Below, one piece after another: positions 24,541 to 38,206 of a stretch of 64,000 nt of DNA. The stretch covers positions 20,131,605-20,195,604 of the forward strand of contig NC_051430.1 in assembly GCF_001649575.2 (NCBI RefSeq). Direction: 5' to 3'. Made by a program: the position numbers and the translations under genes. Under the pieces are notes generated by a model. That model had not been told where the DNA came from. It did no database searches and saw only the letters and a program-made list of their open reading frames with translations. This DNA comes from Kryptolebias marmoratus. Its lineage: Eukaryota; Chordata; Actinopteri; Cyprinodontiformes; Rivulidae. The first letter of the stretch is position 1. Each line of letters starts with the position of its first letter.

Positions 24541-27500
24541 CTTTTCCTATTCTCTCATATTTTCTGTTCTAAAACAGAAGCGGAAACCATGTTTGTTACT
24601 GTATGTTGGTGTGTGACTAAACGTATTAGGGTCTGTATTAGAGAAGAAAAAAAAATAGGTTGATGGATGAACTTCTACATATCAAAGATCAAAATGGCTG
24701 AAACAGGAGACACATTGTTATCAGATACCTATCCTTTTTTCTGTCCTCCCCTCTACTCTTTTCTAATGAAGCAAAAAACAACAAACACAGAGAAACACAA
24801 TACTACATCAAGGCATACTGTGAAATTACACACTCCTCCAAAGTAAATGTCAGGATTTACGCTCTCTTGTGAAGAATTAGGGAGTAGGTACAATGTTTTT
24901 CAACCTAAAATTTATACTCACTGTTTAATTTCAGTAGAGGAAGTTGAACAAAACCCTTTTGAAGGGGTAACCGTAATGATGTAATACAGTGTTTTGGACT
25001 GAAAATACCTCTATTCCATTATTGTGCCAGTAGTTTTGAACCTGGAAATCAAATGTAAAGTTTTTGTTTGTGATGAATGACTGTAAATAGCTTAATCTGG
25101 TATGTAACCTTTGTTTGTTTCTCCAAATTTATACATTCACTGCCTTAATGTCTTCTAAAGACATACAATCTTTAAAAACAGACACATAACTAAGCAAAAG
25201 CACAACTCACAGGGGGTCAACAAGAAGTGCACAATAAACAGAAACATGCAAAACTAATTCATATGGGATGAAAACCAATATTGAAGGAGAGCCACTTCAC
25301 CTTGAGAATGCCTTGTAGCAACAAAGAGTGTCCACAACCTCCAGATTATCCTTCATTTCCTGCAGCAGAAAGAATGGCCATGGACTAGCTCAAACAAGCT
25401 CTTATTGCTTAATTACATACGCTTGAACAGGGTCAGAAAAAGGTTAGAATCAGTTCGTGAGATGTGTATATTGCACACTTGCATTTTCGCCAGCGACGAG
25501 TTTATTGTGTGGAAATTGGGAAACTGTGGCATTTTGGGTGTATTTTGTACAGTTTAACACGTGCAAAGTTAAACACCAACATATCCCTAAAATAATCTTG
25601 AAAACACTGGTAATTTAATTAGAACCTTCACATATTCCCTAATTTCTTTGTACAAGTTTAGTCAGAATGTCAAATATGGTGTAGTTTGTCATTTACTGAA
25701 TTTTATGACCTATTATGAACAAGATATTTTTTCTTCTTTGCCAATATGTTAAACCATCAATGTAACTATAATTACATTTACAATAACTTTATCCTCAGCA
25801 ATTTTGCTAAAGGTTAAACCTTGTTTTTTGTAATGTGCTGTATATCTAGTTTTTGAACCAGGAACTGAACCATTTTAATAGAAGTCATTAAAAGCCATTT
25901 GTTTCTCTACCAAGACTGTTGGTTTGATGGTATTTGGATTTCAGTCAGTTAAAATTACATTTCTGCAGTTCTGATATGCCTTTAGGACAGATGTTACTGT
26001 TTTCTGGCTGATAAAGCTTACAAACTTGCATAAAGCTATTCTGAGAAATGTAAAACAAACAACATTAAAAAAAATTGAGATTCCACGTATTTGTTGTCTC
26101 TAAAATGGCAGCTGGGTTCGGTGTGAGGCCATCTCAATTTTTCTCATCTCAAAAATCAAAGTTTGTCTGAAACTGAAGCAACAATGCAGTATATTTTATC
26201 AACAAGGACCATCAAAACAATAACTTGTCATATAAACATCAATTAGATGACCAGCAGTTGATGTGTTATTCATTTCCAACTCACACATTTTCAGACAACA
26301 AAGGACAGTCTGACGAGGGAGATTTTGTTTCCCCCTCTCCCTCATAAGGTGGCTGCAGGCCTCGTAAATGGCTCCAGACGCGAGGTCAATGCCCACCATC
26401 TGACAACAATTAGAATGTTGTCTTGCAGAATGCAAGCAGAGACCAAACACTCAATAGCTGCAGAACACCTTTACATGCAGATAAATCAATTATGCCATCC
26501 ATGAGTTGTTAGATTAAAGCTGGAATTTCTAGATGAACAGTGAAAGTTCTGTTTTATCTTTAAGTTTGTGTATTAAAGAAAACTAAAACTAATGTAAAAA
26601 CCAAAAGAGCATTAAACAAGGAGGACAGACAATTAGGATACTGAAGTCAAAACTTGTGTGCACATTCTTTGGCAGCTATCTGAGTTGTTTTACATCAGTT
26701 TTTCCTCCATCTTTGTCTTCTCGTACACACACAGAGACTCATTTTCTCCGTTTGTCCTTCTCTTCCACCCTGACATCTGATAGTGATTATAACACAGCCC
26801 CAAAAACACGACTCACTTAACTTTCCTTTATTAAGTGACTCGGTACCACGGGCAAAATTTGTTCATCCACATGTAGAATTAACTGACACACAGTCAAGAG
26901 TCCCCTCAAGGCTTTTCCCTGGCAAACAGACACAAAGGCACATGTAACACACATACACACCTCAATCATGCAATCACATGCACTCTCTGCCTCCTTCCAC
27001 CCATATGTGGCCATTTCAATCTGGACCCTCATCCTGTTTGCCCCCTCCCTGCCTCCATCTCCAGTCCCCTGGAACAGAACAGTCACGCCTGTGTGCACTG
27101 CTGATTAGCTAGAACCTGAACCTAGAGGAAACACTAGAAAGCTCAGTGTTCTTTATTGTGCTTCCCTTTAGACAAAGGGAGCCTCTGACAACTTGGCTTT
27201 CGCCGTCCTATTACCTTATCTTTTACTAATGTAACCCCAACATTAAGGCAACTTTTGTTGCTATAAAGATACCCTTTTCTTCAACCCAACTGTCACCAAG
27301 ATTCAATAGAATTAAGGAAAACAGACAGGAATTTAGATGAAGCTTACAAGATTTACACACCAAAGGAACACGTGGGAATGCATACTGTCTGGAGTTTTAA
27401 TATTGGAGCATATTGTGGTGACTAGTGAAGTCAAGGGTGTGTGCGTGAGTTTATTTATTGTAGCTTATTTCCTAAATGCTCTACATATGATTAAAACATG

Positions 27501-30500
27501 GAACAGATGCCTTTCAGAAGAACTTAGATGCACATGTACAGACACATGCCACAGAAAACACAACAGCAAAATCATTAAGATGGAACCATCAAAGAATCTA
27601 AAAAAAAAAACAAACAAAAAAAAAACAGCAATAAAATTGGTGATTATTAAAACCAGGATGCCTCTAAAAATGAATGGTGAGGCATTAGTAACAAAAGCCC
27701 TTAATAGATTCATCTAAACATGTTGATGACTTAAACTCCTCATAAAATGTATTGGCATTCTCATGTGTGCAGTGAAGACAGACTTTCTTTAGAAACAATA
27801 GCTAAATTATAAAAATAAATGTAAATAATGTATTTTTAAAAATGAAGACAAAATGGCAGCAACTTATAGACTTGTTCTGTTGTTTGACAAAACACAAAAA
27901 AAATGTGAATAAGAAAAACCTTATTGGAAAATTGGCTGTGATCATATATATTTCATATGAATACAGCATATTCAAAAAGTGTAATGTTGTCATGAATTTT
28001 CCAATTAGCACTGGATGTCAACATGTCAAGTATCATATTTTTATTTCATATGGAATAACAATATATTAAAGTAAGCTGCTGGGGATAGTTGGTTGATCTA
28101 CCATTTTTAAGTCTCTAATAATGTCTTTAGTTATGTTGACAATAGGAGACAATTCAGCTATTTATCTTATGATCTTAGGGTAAAAACTAGGATCCCCCAT
28201 CTCAGGACACTTAGTGAACATGATTCAGGGGGTTAAATCTGTAGGAACAGTGCTTTAAATATAAAACTGGCGAGCATGTGAAGAAGGTTTGCGTGCATCC
28301 TCTAATACTCATGTGTTAGTATAAGTATTTAGAAAGAGGTGCACAAAGGAAACAATGTCTTTAGGAAGCACTAAGAGAGTTTCTATGAAATCATTTTTCC
28401 AGACAAAGACATTGGCTTATGGTGTTGTGTGCAATGTGTGTGTTTGTGTATGGGTGTGACCTATGATGTAGTCATCTGCTTGATGATGTTTTAGCTTGAA
28501 ACCTACAGGGGCCTGTTAAGGACATCTGGTCTCTCTTGAAATGTCCTACTCTAAAATTTATTCTAAAATGTATTACTGTGGAACTTGATTTTTTCCTCTG
28601 ATCTGACTGAACTGATTTGGTGTTGGCCATCTGCTCTGTTTTTATAAATCACATTATCAAACTTACAAAAAAGAAAAATACAGTATCTAGCAAATTGTGA
28701 CTTATAAGTTCAACTTCATCTTTATATTTGTTCTATCTATTTCCTGCTGTTAGTTTCTAACTAAACTATTTTTTTACAATATATATAATATATCTGTACG
28801 GAAAGGCATATCATAAATATCTACTTGTCATCTTGCCAGCACATGCCCATCCACAACAGATTTCCTCCTGTCTGACTTTATCAATAAAATAATACAATTA
28901 TGTACAGTGTCACATAAGACCCAATCCAAAGACTCCCAGAGGCCTTCTTTACATTGTAATTGCCTTTTAAAATGGATATGTATAAATCTGCTGGACATGG
29001 AAGTGAAGAAACAGGCCTACTGGAGATTTGATTTCATGTGCATCAGATTCAATATCTTAGTCGTTAAATTCAATTTGGTCTCAATCAGGTTTAATTTAGA
29101 TGGAATAACGACTTCAGAAACGTATTGATGAGCCCATCATAAAAATATGTCTCATGGGAAGGTAGTCTCTGCACAAGCAACATGAATGTGATTTTAGCCA
29201 GGCGGGTACCAATGATAAAGTGCATCTGTGGCAGCACATTTTGTTTCTTATCTGTGTGCAAGACAGAACTAAGAAAAGATAGGAAGAGAGAGAGACAGAG
29301 ACAAAAAGACAGAAACAAAGAGAGGGAATTATTTCAACCAATGGCTTTTGTGTTTGATTATACACATTATAGCCCTTGCACTGCCAAAGACATCTGCACA
29401 AATCCCAGACCTAAACTCATGAGTGTGGAAGACCGGACAAGTTAGTAACATATCTCAGTTCTAATAAATGGTATTTATGTGCATGTGTATTTCCTGGCTT
29501 TCAGTTCATGGTGTATTCGTGTCCTCACTTATTCACTTTACACCAATCCCCAATGCTACAACGATCATGTGTTGAGACACAACAAAACAAAACATTATTG
29601 AGCCATTAATTGGACCAGATTTTAGCAAAATATGTAACTCATTACCTTCTCTCATCTCCTCTTCTCTTATTCGTCTTTTTGATATTTAAGCAGTTGTGCT
29701 GTGGGTCGCTGACATAACATGTAAAGATGGAGGCACAAGCTGGGATAAACAGAGGAGTGGGTTTACTAATTGGACTTGAAAAACAGCGAGAATACAGGAA
29801 AAATGAAAGCTAGTGCAGAAAATTATGGTGGTGACAGAAATGATGCAACTATTTCTGATAAAAACTATAACTATTTTTGACAATGACACACATGGTATTA
29901 TCTTTTAGCAGTGTTTATCATTGCCACAGGCTTACAACAATGTGGAATAACACATTTTAATGCAGTAAAGAGCAATAAAGCAGCACCATCTGATGCTTTA
30001 TATCAGTATTTTTGTACCAAAGAGCAACTATTTGTCTTTGAGAAATGTCTGAAGGGATTTTGATCTCAATTCATACAATAAATAAATAAAAAATAACAAA
30101 CATTAAAATAAAATAAAAAAAAACTTTATTAGGACTCATAAAATCCCATCTTTGCCTGTGTCAGGTTGACCAAATGACAAGTCGGCTCCTTCCTGATCAT
30201 ATTTGTGCATATATAAACTTAAAAGGATTAGGTTACAGACTTTATTGTGCTGCACCTAGACATGGTGAGGTTTACACAGGACGTAGAAATGTTTTTGTAT
30301 TTTATAGATCCTGTCTTTAAAATTGAAAGCCAGAGTTTTCCATCACTCAGTCTGACCTCTGAGAAATTCTTGGAAAATTATTACCGAAGCCACAGCTTGA
30401 AGTAATTTTTTTCTTTCTGTGCATATAGTAGTGAAAACCCACAAAACTGACACCTGATGCCACTGTCTATCAAGAATTACTAACTCTGATGTACCCTTTT

Positions 30501-31780
30501 TATCATCATTCAAGTATTAGCTCAAATAAAGGTATTATCAGACAGAGGACCTCTAGAGTTAGAATATAAGGCACTTCCTGAAGGTCAACAATGACACTTG
30601 CTCTTAGGCAAATATTCCTACCATCACTGATGGAAAAACATTTCAAAGAAGGCACCAAATTTGAGGTTTCTAGTTTTGGCGGGGGACATGAGGGATGAAT
30701 TTGTCTCAAAGTGAATCCAGATGGTTATCATTCTTTCCTCAGACCTATTTCCCCCCCCTAGTCTCCCACTCATCACTCCATCATTTCTCTCTTTTCCCCC
30801 CCCTTTGAGGGAACCACAGGACCAGTGATTACTTACTCGCTAAGAATTGAGCCAAACCAAACACAAGAAGAAAGATTTGTGGCCCACAAAGTAAAGAGCA
30901 GCCTCACAGTTCATCCTCAGGGCTTAACCTGCTAATGTTTTGGATCAAGGCTGTTTTTGCAAACAGTACAGTCATTAAAATGTCCATTATCAAGCAAATA
31001 AAGCAGCCAAAACTTGTTGAGAGATTAGACGGACTGATTAAGGTGAACAATTTAAGCACAAGCTCCTAAAATAAAGCAAATGACAACAAAGAAGAAGAAA
31101 TAAAGGAGGGGCTGCGAGGTGAAACCTGCTTAAATTTGAGAGCAGTTAACAAAAACAGCCAAATCATGAGATCAGAAGCTGGCTGGTAGTGTGTTTTTAT
31201 ATCCACGCAGTGGGACACAGTGCTAAACTGATCCTGTGGACTATTAATCTAATATATCATTATTTAAGCATATTTCATACCATCAACCAAACTACTTTTG
31301 TGTAGTATTATGGTAAGCAGTGCTTTTTTAACCTTACTGATTTACTGATTTCTATGATCAGACTTAAACACAAGACTGGAGCATTTCAAGCATTAATTTT
31401 AAAGGTGCAGATTCCAACGTCTGGTCAAAACACTTAGAAGAATACAGTGAAGGAGTGGCTGAACTTCTGTGCCCTCAGTGATTTATAGAAAACGGGGACA
31501 GAGCAACCCCATCAGAAGATCCAGAGGGTTTTGGTGTTAAAATGTCTACCCTGAGGGGGAGGAGGGAGGGTCTGGAGCTGAAGATAGAGATAATGAGATC
31601 ATAGTGCAGCTAATTGATCTGGTCTTTTAGGTAAGCCTGATATGAATAGGAAATCAGCCTACTGCATATAAAGTATGCGCATACTCAAACTCACACGAAC
31701 ATCTTGCTCAGTTTCAAAGTAATACGCCAATTTATTTGCAAGAGTTTCATAGAAAGACACGTATGTTCTTGTTTCTTCAA
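24541..31780. other. Non-coding stretch
   Basis: No gene was recognised. Blocks at about 26250-26530 and 30800-31200 are more GC-balanced and less repetitive than their surroundings, with many TAAT and ATTA cores. They read like conserved enhancers, but that needs alignment to other fish. CA-rich tracts occur at about 26940-26965. Confidence 0.4.
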
Positions 31781-31784
31781 GTCA

Positions 31785-31823
31785 TTTCACCTCCCATCCA
31801 AAAGGCTTGGATGGGAGGTGAAA
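31785..31823. repeat. Perfect 17-bp hairpin
   Basis: TTTCACCTCCCATCCAA is followed by a 5-base loop AAGGC and its exact complement TTGGATGGGAGGTGAAA. Flanking TTCTTCAAG and CAAGAACTTCAAG may be part of a larger repeat end. Confidence 0.8.
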
Positions 31824-34500
31824 CTCAAGAACTTCAAGAATGTCTAACAAACAAACCAAAAAATTGCTACTAATAAACTTTTTCGATGTTTACACCCCAC
31901 AGACACCCCTGTTCTGGATGATTGAGAATCTACATCAACATACAGTGTATAATAAATATCCAAAACACTGGCACACTTATAAATTACATCAAAACAGTTC
32001 AGTACTCATTCAACCAAGCAAAGGAAAAAATAACTTTATAAGCTCACTGTTTTGTCCAAAAACTATCCATGCATAAAGTAGAGTATGTGCCATTAACCGT
32101 ATTTTAACCCCCCAGCCTTGATAGAACAGTCCAATTTCACAGACTGTTTTGACAGAAAAGGTAGACACGCTTTAGATTTTTTTTTAAAATTCAGAAAAGA
32201 TTAGCTGCACAAGATGTGCTACTTATGAGTGTTTACGAGAAAATGGTAACTGGGTAAATTTGATATATATTGTGTGGATTTTTGTTATTGTTTCAATGCC
32301 ATGACAATGAACACATCTCTTAAAGTGTTTTACAGTGCACAAAAACACACATGCTTAAAAGGATACTGAAAACTCCAGACCATCAAACATTTGTTCAGAA
32401 AATCGTTGGAATAGACGTCTTTGTTGTACTGGTAATTTATGATTGCAATCTGTGAGACTCCCAGATGCTCTAGCTGGGAATATTTGTATACTGTAACAAA
32501 AAAAAAAATCTACTGACACTAAGTGTAAGTATTGTGTGTGATGTGCAGAAATAAGGGCACGCCATGTGTTTCATGTCCATCAGCACATACTTGTCTAAAC
32601 ATATCAAAGAAACCCAGACAACAGATGAATTTCCATCTACAGACTCAAGCGTCATCCCGGCTTCAGAGACAAATCTGATGGTGTCCATGTGCAAGCAGAC
32701 AAAAGCCACACAGACACATTAGCTTCACTCAGTCAATTGTGTTTAAGATAGATGTGCAAGTTTTATATCTAGTAAAAAAAAAGAAAAAAGAAAAAAAGAG
32801 AAGTCTTTAGTGCAAGGTTGTGCTTTTTCCAGAAGCAATGACCACTATAAATCTATGTCAGTACGCCCTTTATTGAGATTAAGTACATACAAGCTATAGG
32901 CAAGTTTTAATGGCTGAGTGGATACAGTACATATCACTTAGACATTGCATTTAACTGCTCTCCATCCCATATTTCCTGTCTATTTTTACTGCTCTTAAAA
33001 ATGGCTAAGAAAAGGTCAATACTAAGAAATGTTGTGTACCTTAAAGCACTGGTGGATAATATCACCTGAGGGAAAATGTAAATGAAGAAAATATTATTTC
33101 TGCATCTATCATCTGTGATTTTAAGTAGTTTCATTAGCCATGTCCATTTCTGTGTAAGTCCTGTAAAGTGTCATTGTTAAAAAAAAAGTTCAGGACATTA
33201 GACTGTTCAGTGAGCTTCATGCCTTTTAACACACAAGTAGCACACAATGTATTATACAGGACGATGATGGGTAAATTAGTGTGGAAATAGTCTTTTTATA
33301 ATTTCCGATATATAAGATTTTTCAAGAACCGTGAAAAACACAGATTCCAAAGTATTCATTTGGGAATTCAGGTAAAGACAAATGCAGGAACATCTCAATA
33401 AATCACACTGACACTGTAATTAAAAAGAGAGTAGGATCTTCAAGAGGACAGCCTCCGGCTCAAGGGCCTTATCTCTATTTAGTTTTGATCCTTATCACCT
33501 CCATTTCCAAGTTGAGGAAATTGATGTTAGAGAAGCTTAACACACGCAAACGGTCCTCCGGTTCACCTAAACTATTCTTCATGCTTTCATTACCCCGCCA
33601 CCTTACTTATTGCCTTATTGAACATGTTATTCTTTAGTTTAACTCCACAGAATAATGGGATTCAGGAGCTGAGGGCCTTAATAGTTTTCTAAATAAAGCT
33701 TGCATTTATGGCATATTGAGGGAAGACAGGTGTGCATTCCATTGATATAGGAGCTTGCACCGATGCTCATTACTTTCACATTTCTTTCAATAAGATGGTT
33801 TCCATCCAGTTTATATTTCTCTTCTTTTGTGTAAACATAAAAGCACAACAGTATGGGTGGATCAACTGAGGTACATTTTACATATCTCAAAGCTTTATGA
33901 GGATTTTACATGATCTTACAGATTTAAATGACCAGGACAGTAGTTAGGGTTTTGGTATAAGTTATTGACAGTGCTTAAATTCTTTTCATACCAGTTTGGG
34001 TGTAAAAATGTTTACAAAAGGAGAAATTATTTTGCTGCAGTATGCGATTTATCCCCCTAATTTGTCACTAAAACAATCAAACAACACATGACATTTTTTT
34101 TGTAGCTGGATTTCTCCTCATCTGGGCCATGCAAACATATTCCTCAGATATATTCTCTGTCACCTCCTTGTGTTCTCTTCATCTCTTCAGACAATCACAA
34201 ACTGAGTTTGTTTTTGAGGGGTTTTTTTGACAAATTTGCTATTCTAGGCGGATGCTCCAGCAATGGGATCTGACTCTGCTGTCAGCCTCATTTCTGTTCT
34301 GTAGCGACATGTGCACAGGAGAAAGGAAATCGAGAGAAGCGCTTTGCAGCTGTTATGTGAAATTTAATTACACAGACAACTGAGAACGCAGCAGTTTTTC
34401 TCAGATTTGTGCAGTTAGTTTGTGACGTGGAGTAAATACGATTACACTTTGCAGTAAATAAAAACTGCAAACAGATAACTGACAAAAAAACAAACAAAAT
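31824..34500. other. Non-coding stretch
   Basis: No gene was recognised. The block at about 33430-33700 is unusually free of simple repeats and could be regulatory. On the minus strand a GTAAGT donor-like site at 34505-34512 could close a small untranslated exon that begins at about 34542 or 34553, but the acceptor side is poor. Confidence 0.4.
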
Positions 34501-35389
34501 ATAACTACTTACGCATCTGGACCTCAGCTTCTCTCAGACTTACTGAGTGTTTCCTGCGTGGTCCCCCTGTCTTACTGCCCCCACACCCCCACAGATGAGG
34601 TGAGGTAAGACTTGGAGCCAAAGTATTGTGCCATCTGGACAGACCTTCTCACATGCTCGCTCATATGCAAACACACACACACACATACACACTCGTGGAG
34701 ATATACTCTTGTCATAACCCACACCGACAAACACCTGGACCTGGTTACTGGACTCAGAGTGAAAGCCTCATTCTGTGTGCATGCCTGTGAATATAAGTGG
34801 GGTGCATGGGGAATACTGGGCTGGAGGTTGTTCAGTGCTAAGGGCTATTTATTTTTTCTTCAATATTTCTTTTTTTTCCTGCCTGAAAAAAATCAAAAAG
34901 TGGGTAACAACTACAATATGGAGCCGAATTCTTCTCTAAAACGCACATTCGTTCTCTTTGAATTTACTAAGGTGCAAAATAAAATCTATGAAACTGGTCC
35001 CCACATATTCAGATGATAAGAAAATTACCTAAAATAATTTACATGTTATAAAAATCTGTTTTTGTGGAGGTTTTACAAAGCCTGAACTTATCCAACTCGA
35101 GGTCTATGTTGATTTGAGTAAAGGTAAACATAAAACAGTCGTTATGTAAGGATAGTAGGCTATAAAAGTTTGTTTTCTTTCTGTAAAAACAGGTTAATAA
35201 CTTATTAATAGGCCGAGAGAGGTGCTGAGGACTGTGGATACAAAAAGCAGACGGTCACTTCAGCTTCTCTCCTCAGTTTCCAGAGTTACGGAGTGCAAAG
35301 CAGTGAGGATAAATCACAAACATTTCCAGTCAATAAGTCAGCCTGTCAACACCCAGCAGACAAACTTTTTTTCTGTCTGTGAATGCGAA

Positions 35390-35690
35390 ACATTACGCTT
35401 AAACAACGTAATGCGCAACGCGCCGTTTGCGTGCGTTTCGCTCGAACTTAAAGTTTACTCACCTTTGGAGGCTTTCTGGCTTTCTAAAGTCGAAAGACAA
35501 AGTTGCAGCATCAAAAAAAAAAAAAAAAAACTCCAGGTAAAAGATGTGAGTCGCTCTGAAGTTGAAGCTTTTCTCTCTGCCTCCGTCTGTTTCTCGGACA
35601 CGGAAGGACAGAGAAAAAAAACGGAGCCACGGGCAAAACTGTATAAAAGTCCCCCCCTTACCACCTGTGCTACCAAACAGAAACCCAGAC
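35390..35690 (-). promoter_or_regulatory. CpG-rich patch with a minus-strand splice donor: possible distal promoter/first exon
   Basis: ATGCGCAACGCGCCGTTTGC and the next 25 bases hold about nine CpGs, rare for this window, and more lie at 35550-35640. On the minus strand a sequence ending CCTCCAAAG is followed by GTGAGTAAAC (donor at 35453-35462). This is the layout of an untranslated first exon feeding a minus-strand gene, such as an upstream promoter for the gene starting at 687. On the plus strand TATAAAAG occurs at about 35643, so a plus-strand transcript is also conceivable. A 16-20 base A run lies at 35512-35530. Confidence 0.35.
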
Positions 35691-35827
35691 TGACAAAGGG
35701 AAGAAAAAAAATATGTATGCATCATGCAAATACAATTTGTGGTTATTTTATGTACCAAAAGGTACATGCTGTAATTTCTTTTTGCACAAGTCATGTAGCC
35801 TCCTTTATATGGATGATTTTTTTTTTC

Positions 35828-35882
35828 CTTTTTGGCAATAGTGTGCCTCAGTGGGAAACTGAGGCACACTATTGCCAAAAAG
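35828..35882. repeat. Perfect 25-bp inverted repeat with 5-base loop
   Basis: The arm at 35828-35852 (CTTTTTGGCAATAGTGTGCC, then TCAGT) is exactly complementary to 35858-35882, around a GGGAA loop. It is next to the CpG-rich patch. Perfect arms imply a recent origin, selection for RNA structure, or a foldback artefact of sequencing or assembly. Confidence 0.9.
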
Positions 35883-35889
35883 CCCAGAA

Positions 35890-37284
35890 TACATTAATGT
35901 CAATGACATATTTTGTCAGTTGCCATTTCCTTAAGTCAATAAAAAACTAGTTTAGTTAGTATAAAAATTCAAACTTAATCAGGTAATTTTTTAGAAAAAA
36001 ACATCATAACTTTCCATAAAGTACCTCCTTTCCTTCACATGTTTACTTGTACAGGTATATCAAAAAAGTAGCCTGTGAATCTTTGGCTCCTTGAGCCTGT
36101 CCTCTGGAGGTCCATTCTTTATCTCCCTAATCACACAAACAATATGTCAAACTCAAACCTGGCCCTGAAATCCCTTTGAAGTCACTCATCTATAGGAGGG
36201 TTGATTCGTGGCACAACGGGAGTGCATTTAATGGGTATGAGTGAAGCTCTGCCTTGAATGAACAGCTAAATAATAGTAATTTTGCATATATTCTCCATTT
36301 CAAAACCCAGTGTCAAGACACGTTTGCATTTTAGAACAGTCTAAAAAGATTTTTGAGTATTTTTATGCTTCTCTTCATTTACACTATATTCCAGCCGAAG
36401 CTACATCAACCTGTCCTAGTTTGCATCAATGCAGCCCACCAGTTATGTAATGAATGTGGGAACAAAGAGTGCAAAAACTCCCTATTATTTATAGTTTTAA
36501 ATTATTTTTTTCACTTTATCATTGATTGTGTTTTCTAATTTCCAGTACAGTTAAGCATCCCTCTTTGCCTTATTTGACCTTTGCAGAAGGTCTAATATTT
36601 TAAGATGGTGTTACATAAAAGCAGAACTGAAAGTAGACATTAAAAACACAATATGTTTCTTTTGGTGGGGGGTTGAAGCATGTCATTATTAAACAATTTG
36701 GATCAATTTCAAAAGATTCAAACATACATTTGTAGATATGGAGTTAAACATTTTTTCATATTTTTGTTTACTGTTGTACACATTATTCACTGCCAGCCAA
36801 CAAGATGGAGCTCATTTGTCTTTTCTTTTAGGTATAAGAAAACTAATGAACTGTATTAGGCAGCAATAACATAACATGTATAAATTGGGGACACTTCAAA
36901 AGTGTATAAAAAAGAATGATATTAATAATCTCCATTTTATTCCTCCAGCAATTTTTGAATGTGACAAAAATTTACTCAAACAGTTAAATAAAACAGATTT
37001 TACTCTTTTCTCTAAAGAATATAAAATACAATTTGCTAAACAACATAAATTCTTGCAGGCCAATGCTGTTACAATGCATACATCATTGAACAACAAAAAA
37101 TACTGCAAAGACTTTACTTGTTTTAGGTAAAATAAATAAAAACTAAAACACAATCTTTAAAACTACTTGGTACGGAATCCAAAACTTGCAATTCTACCAA
37201 TAAATGTGCTGTTGACATTCTGCAAAGCACAGAAAAATACTTGAAAACATTGTCACTAGTTTATGTCATTGTGTCATGTTTAGG
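35890..37284. other. Non-coding stretch beyond the pdlim5 3' end
   Basis: AT-rich sequence with short frames only. The 3' UTR of pdlim5 could extend into it if the first poly(A) signals are not used; another minus-strand AATAAA occurs at about 36936. Confidence 0.45.
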
Positions 37285-38206
37285 TTTATTTGAACATCAC
37301 TTTCCTTATACAGCATTATTCTTTTTCAAATACTTACTGTTACAAACTTACATGAGTAAATCTATCTTTTTGCTGTTACACCAGTTATGTTTCATTACAT
37401 GGAATCAATTTCAGATTAAAATTAATTGAACATACGCTATAATAAAAGTTTAACATAATAAAAACCGATCACATCAAAAACATCTGTTTTAATTATCACT
37501 TCAGACTTTCAGTACAGCCTGTAATAAAATTAAAACAACCACTTTCTGTATTGTGCTGCATTCATATTATAATTTCTTAGCAGTTTGTGATATATTATAG
37601 CTGTACAGTATACAGATACCAAAGAATGAAGCAACACAATAAAAATAAAAGTTTTTTTTGTCTAGAACTATTGGCAGCTGCTGATCAGATCGTTGAACTT
37701 AATTAGTTTTGCAGACAACAAAACAAGCAAAAAATAATGATTGCATGGTTATGATTTACTGATATTCTTCTGTGGCAGTGCACCGATATAGTATGAGTAT
37801 GGATATGTATTTTTACATATCCCAAGTATTGCTTGATAATAATAAGTAATCTGTAATTAGATAACATTGAACAGAAATGTGACAATCTGAAAAACTGCAC
37901 ATGCATTTTAGCCCTAAGATTAAGGTCTCATGTACTGGAGGTAACACCACAACTGTGTTGGTTTTACCTCCAGTGTAGGTGTTATATTTGCCTCACACTG
38001 TTTGACTCTAAAACTTTCCTACACGTAGTGAGTGTAGAATATTCATTTGGAGAATGAAAATGAAGTTAAACTGGCAAAAACTGATTAAAACTTTGAACAA
38101 CCATTTGCACCCTCTAAAAGGGGAACCCTCCACCATTCAGGGTGAGTATTCTCACATCAGTTCTGTTTACAGCCAGAGAATTCGGCAACAGCAAAGGATC
38201 CAAGGT
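37285..38206 (-). other. pdlim5: Probable pdlim5 3' UTR
   Basis: This follows the stop codon on the minus strand. The first minus-strand AATAAA is at 37285-37290 and an ATTAAA is at 37488-37493; either could end the transcript. It contains a hairpin at 37934-37974. The true 3' end cannot be fixed from sequence alone. Confidence 0.4.
37934..37974 (-). other. Hairpin in the presumed pdlim5 3' UTR
   Basis: ACTGGAGGTAA at the left pairs with TTACCTCCAGT at the right. One mismatch follows, then ACCA pairs with TGGT, giving about 16 base pairs around a short loop. It lies about 230 bases after the stop codon and could be a structural element in the mRNA. Confidence 0.5.

Noticed and set aside
35222..35950. 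242-codon plus-strand open frame, the longest in the window
   Set aside because: It has a poly-Lys run from an A tract, runs through the CpG patch and a perfect palindrome, and shows no domain or coding pattern. Chance openness is more likely.
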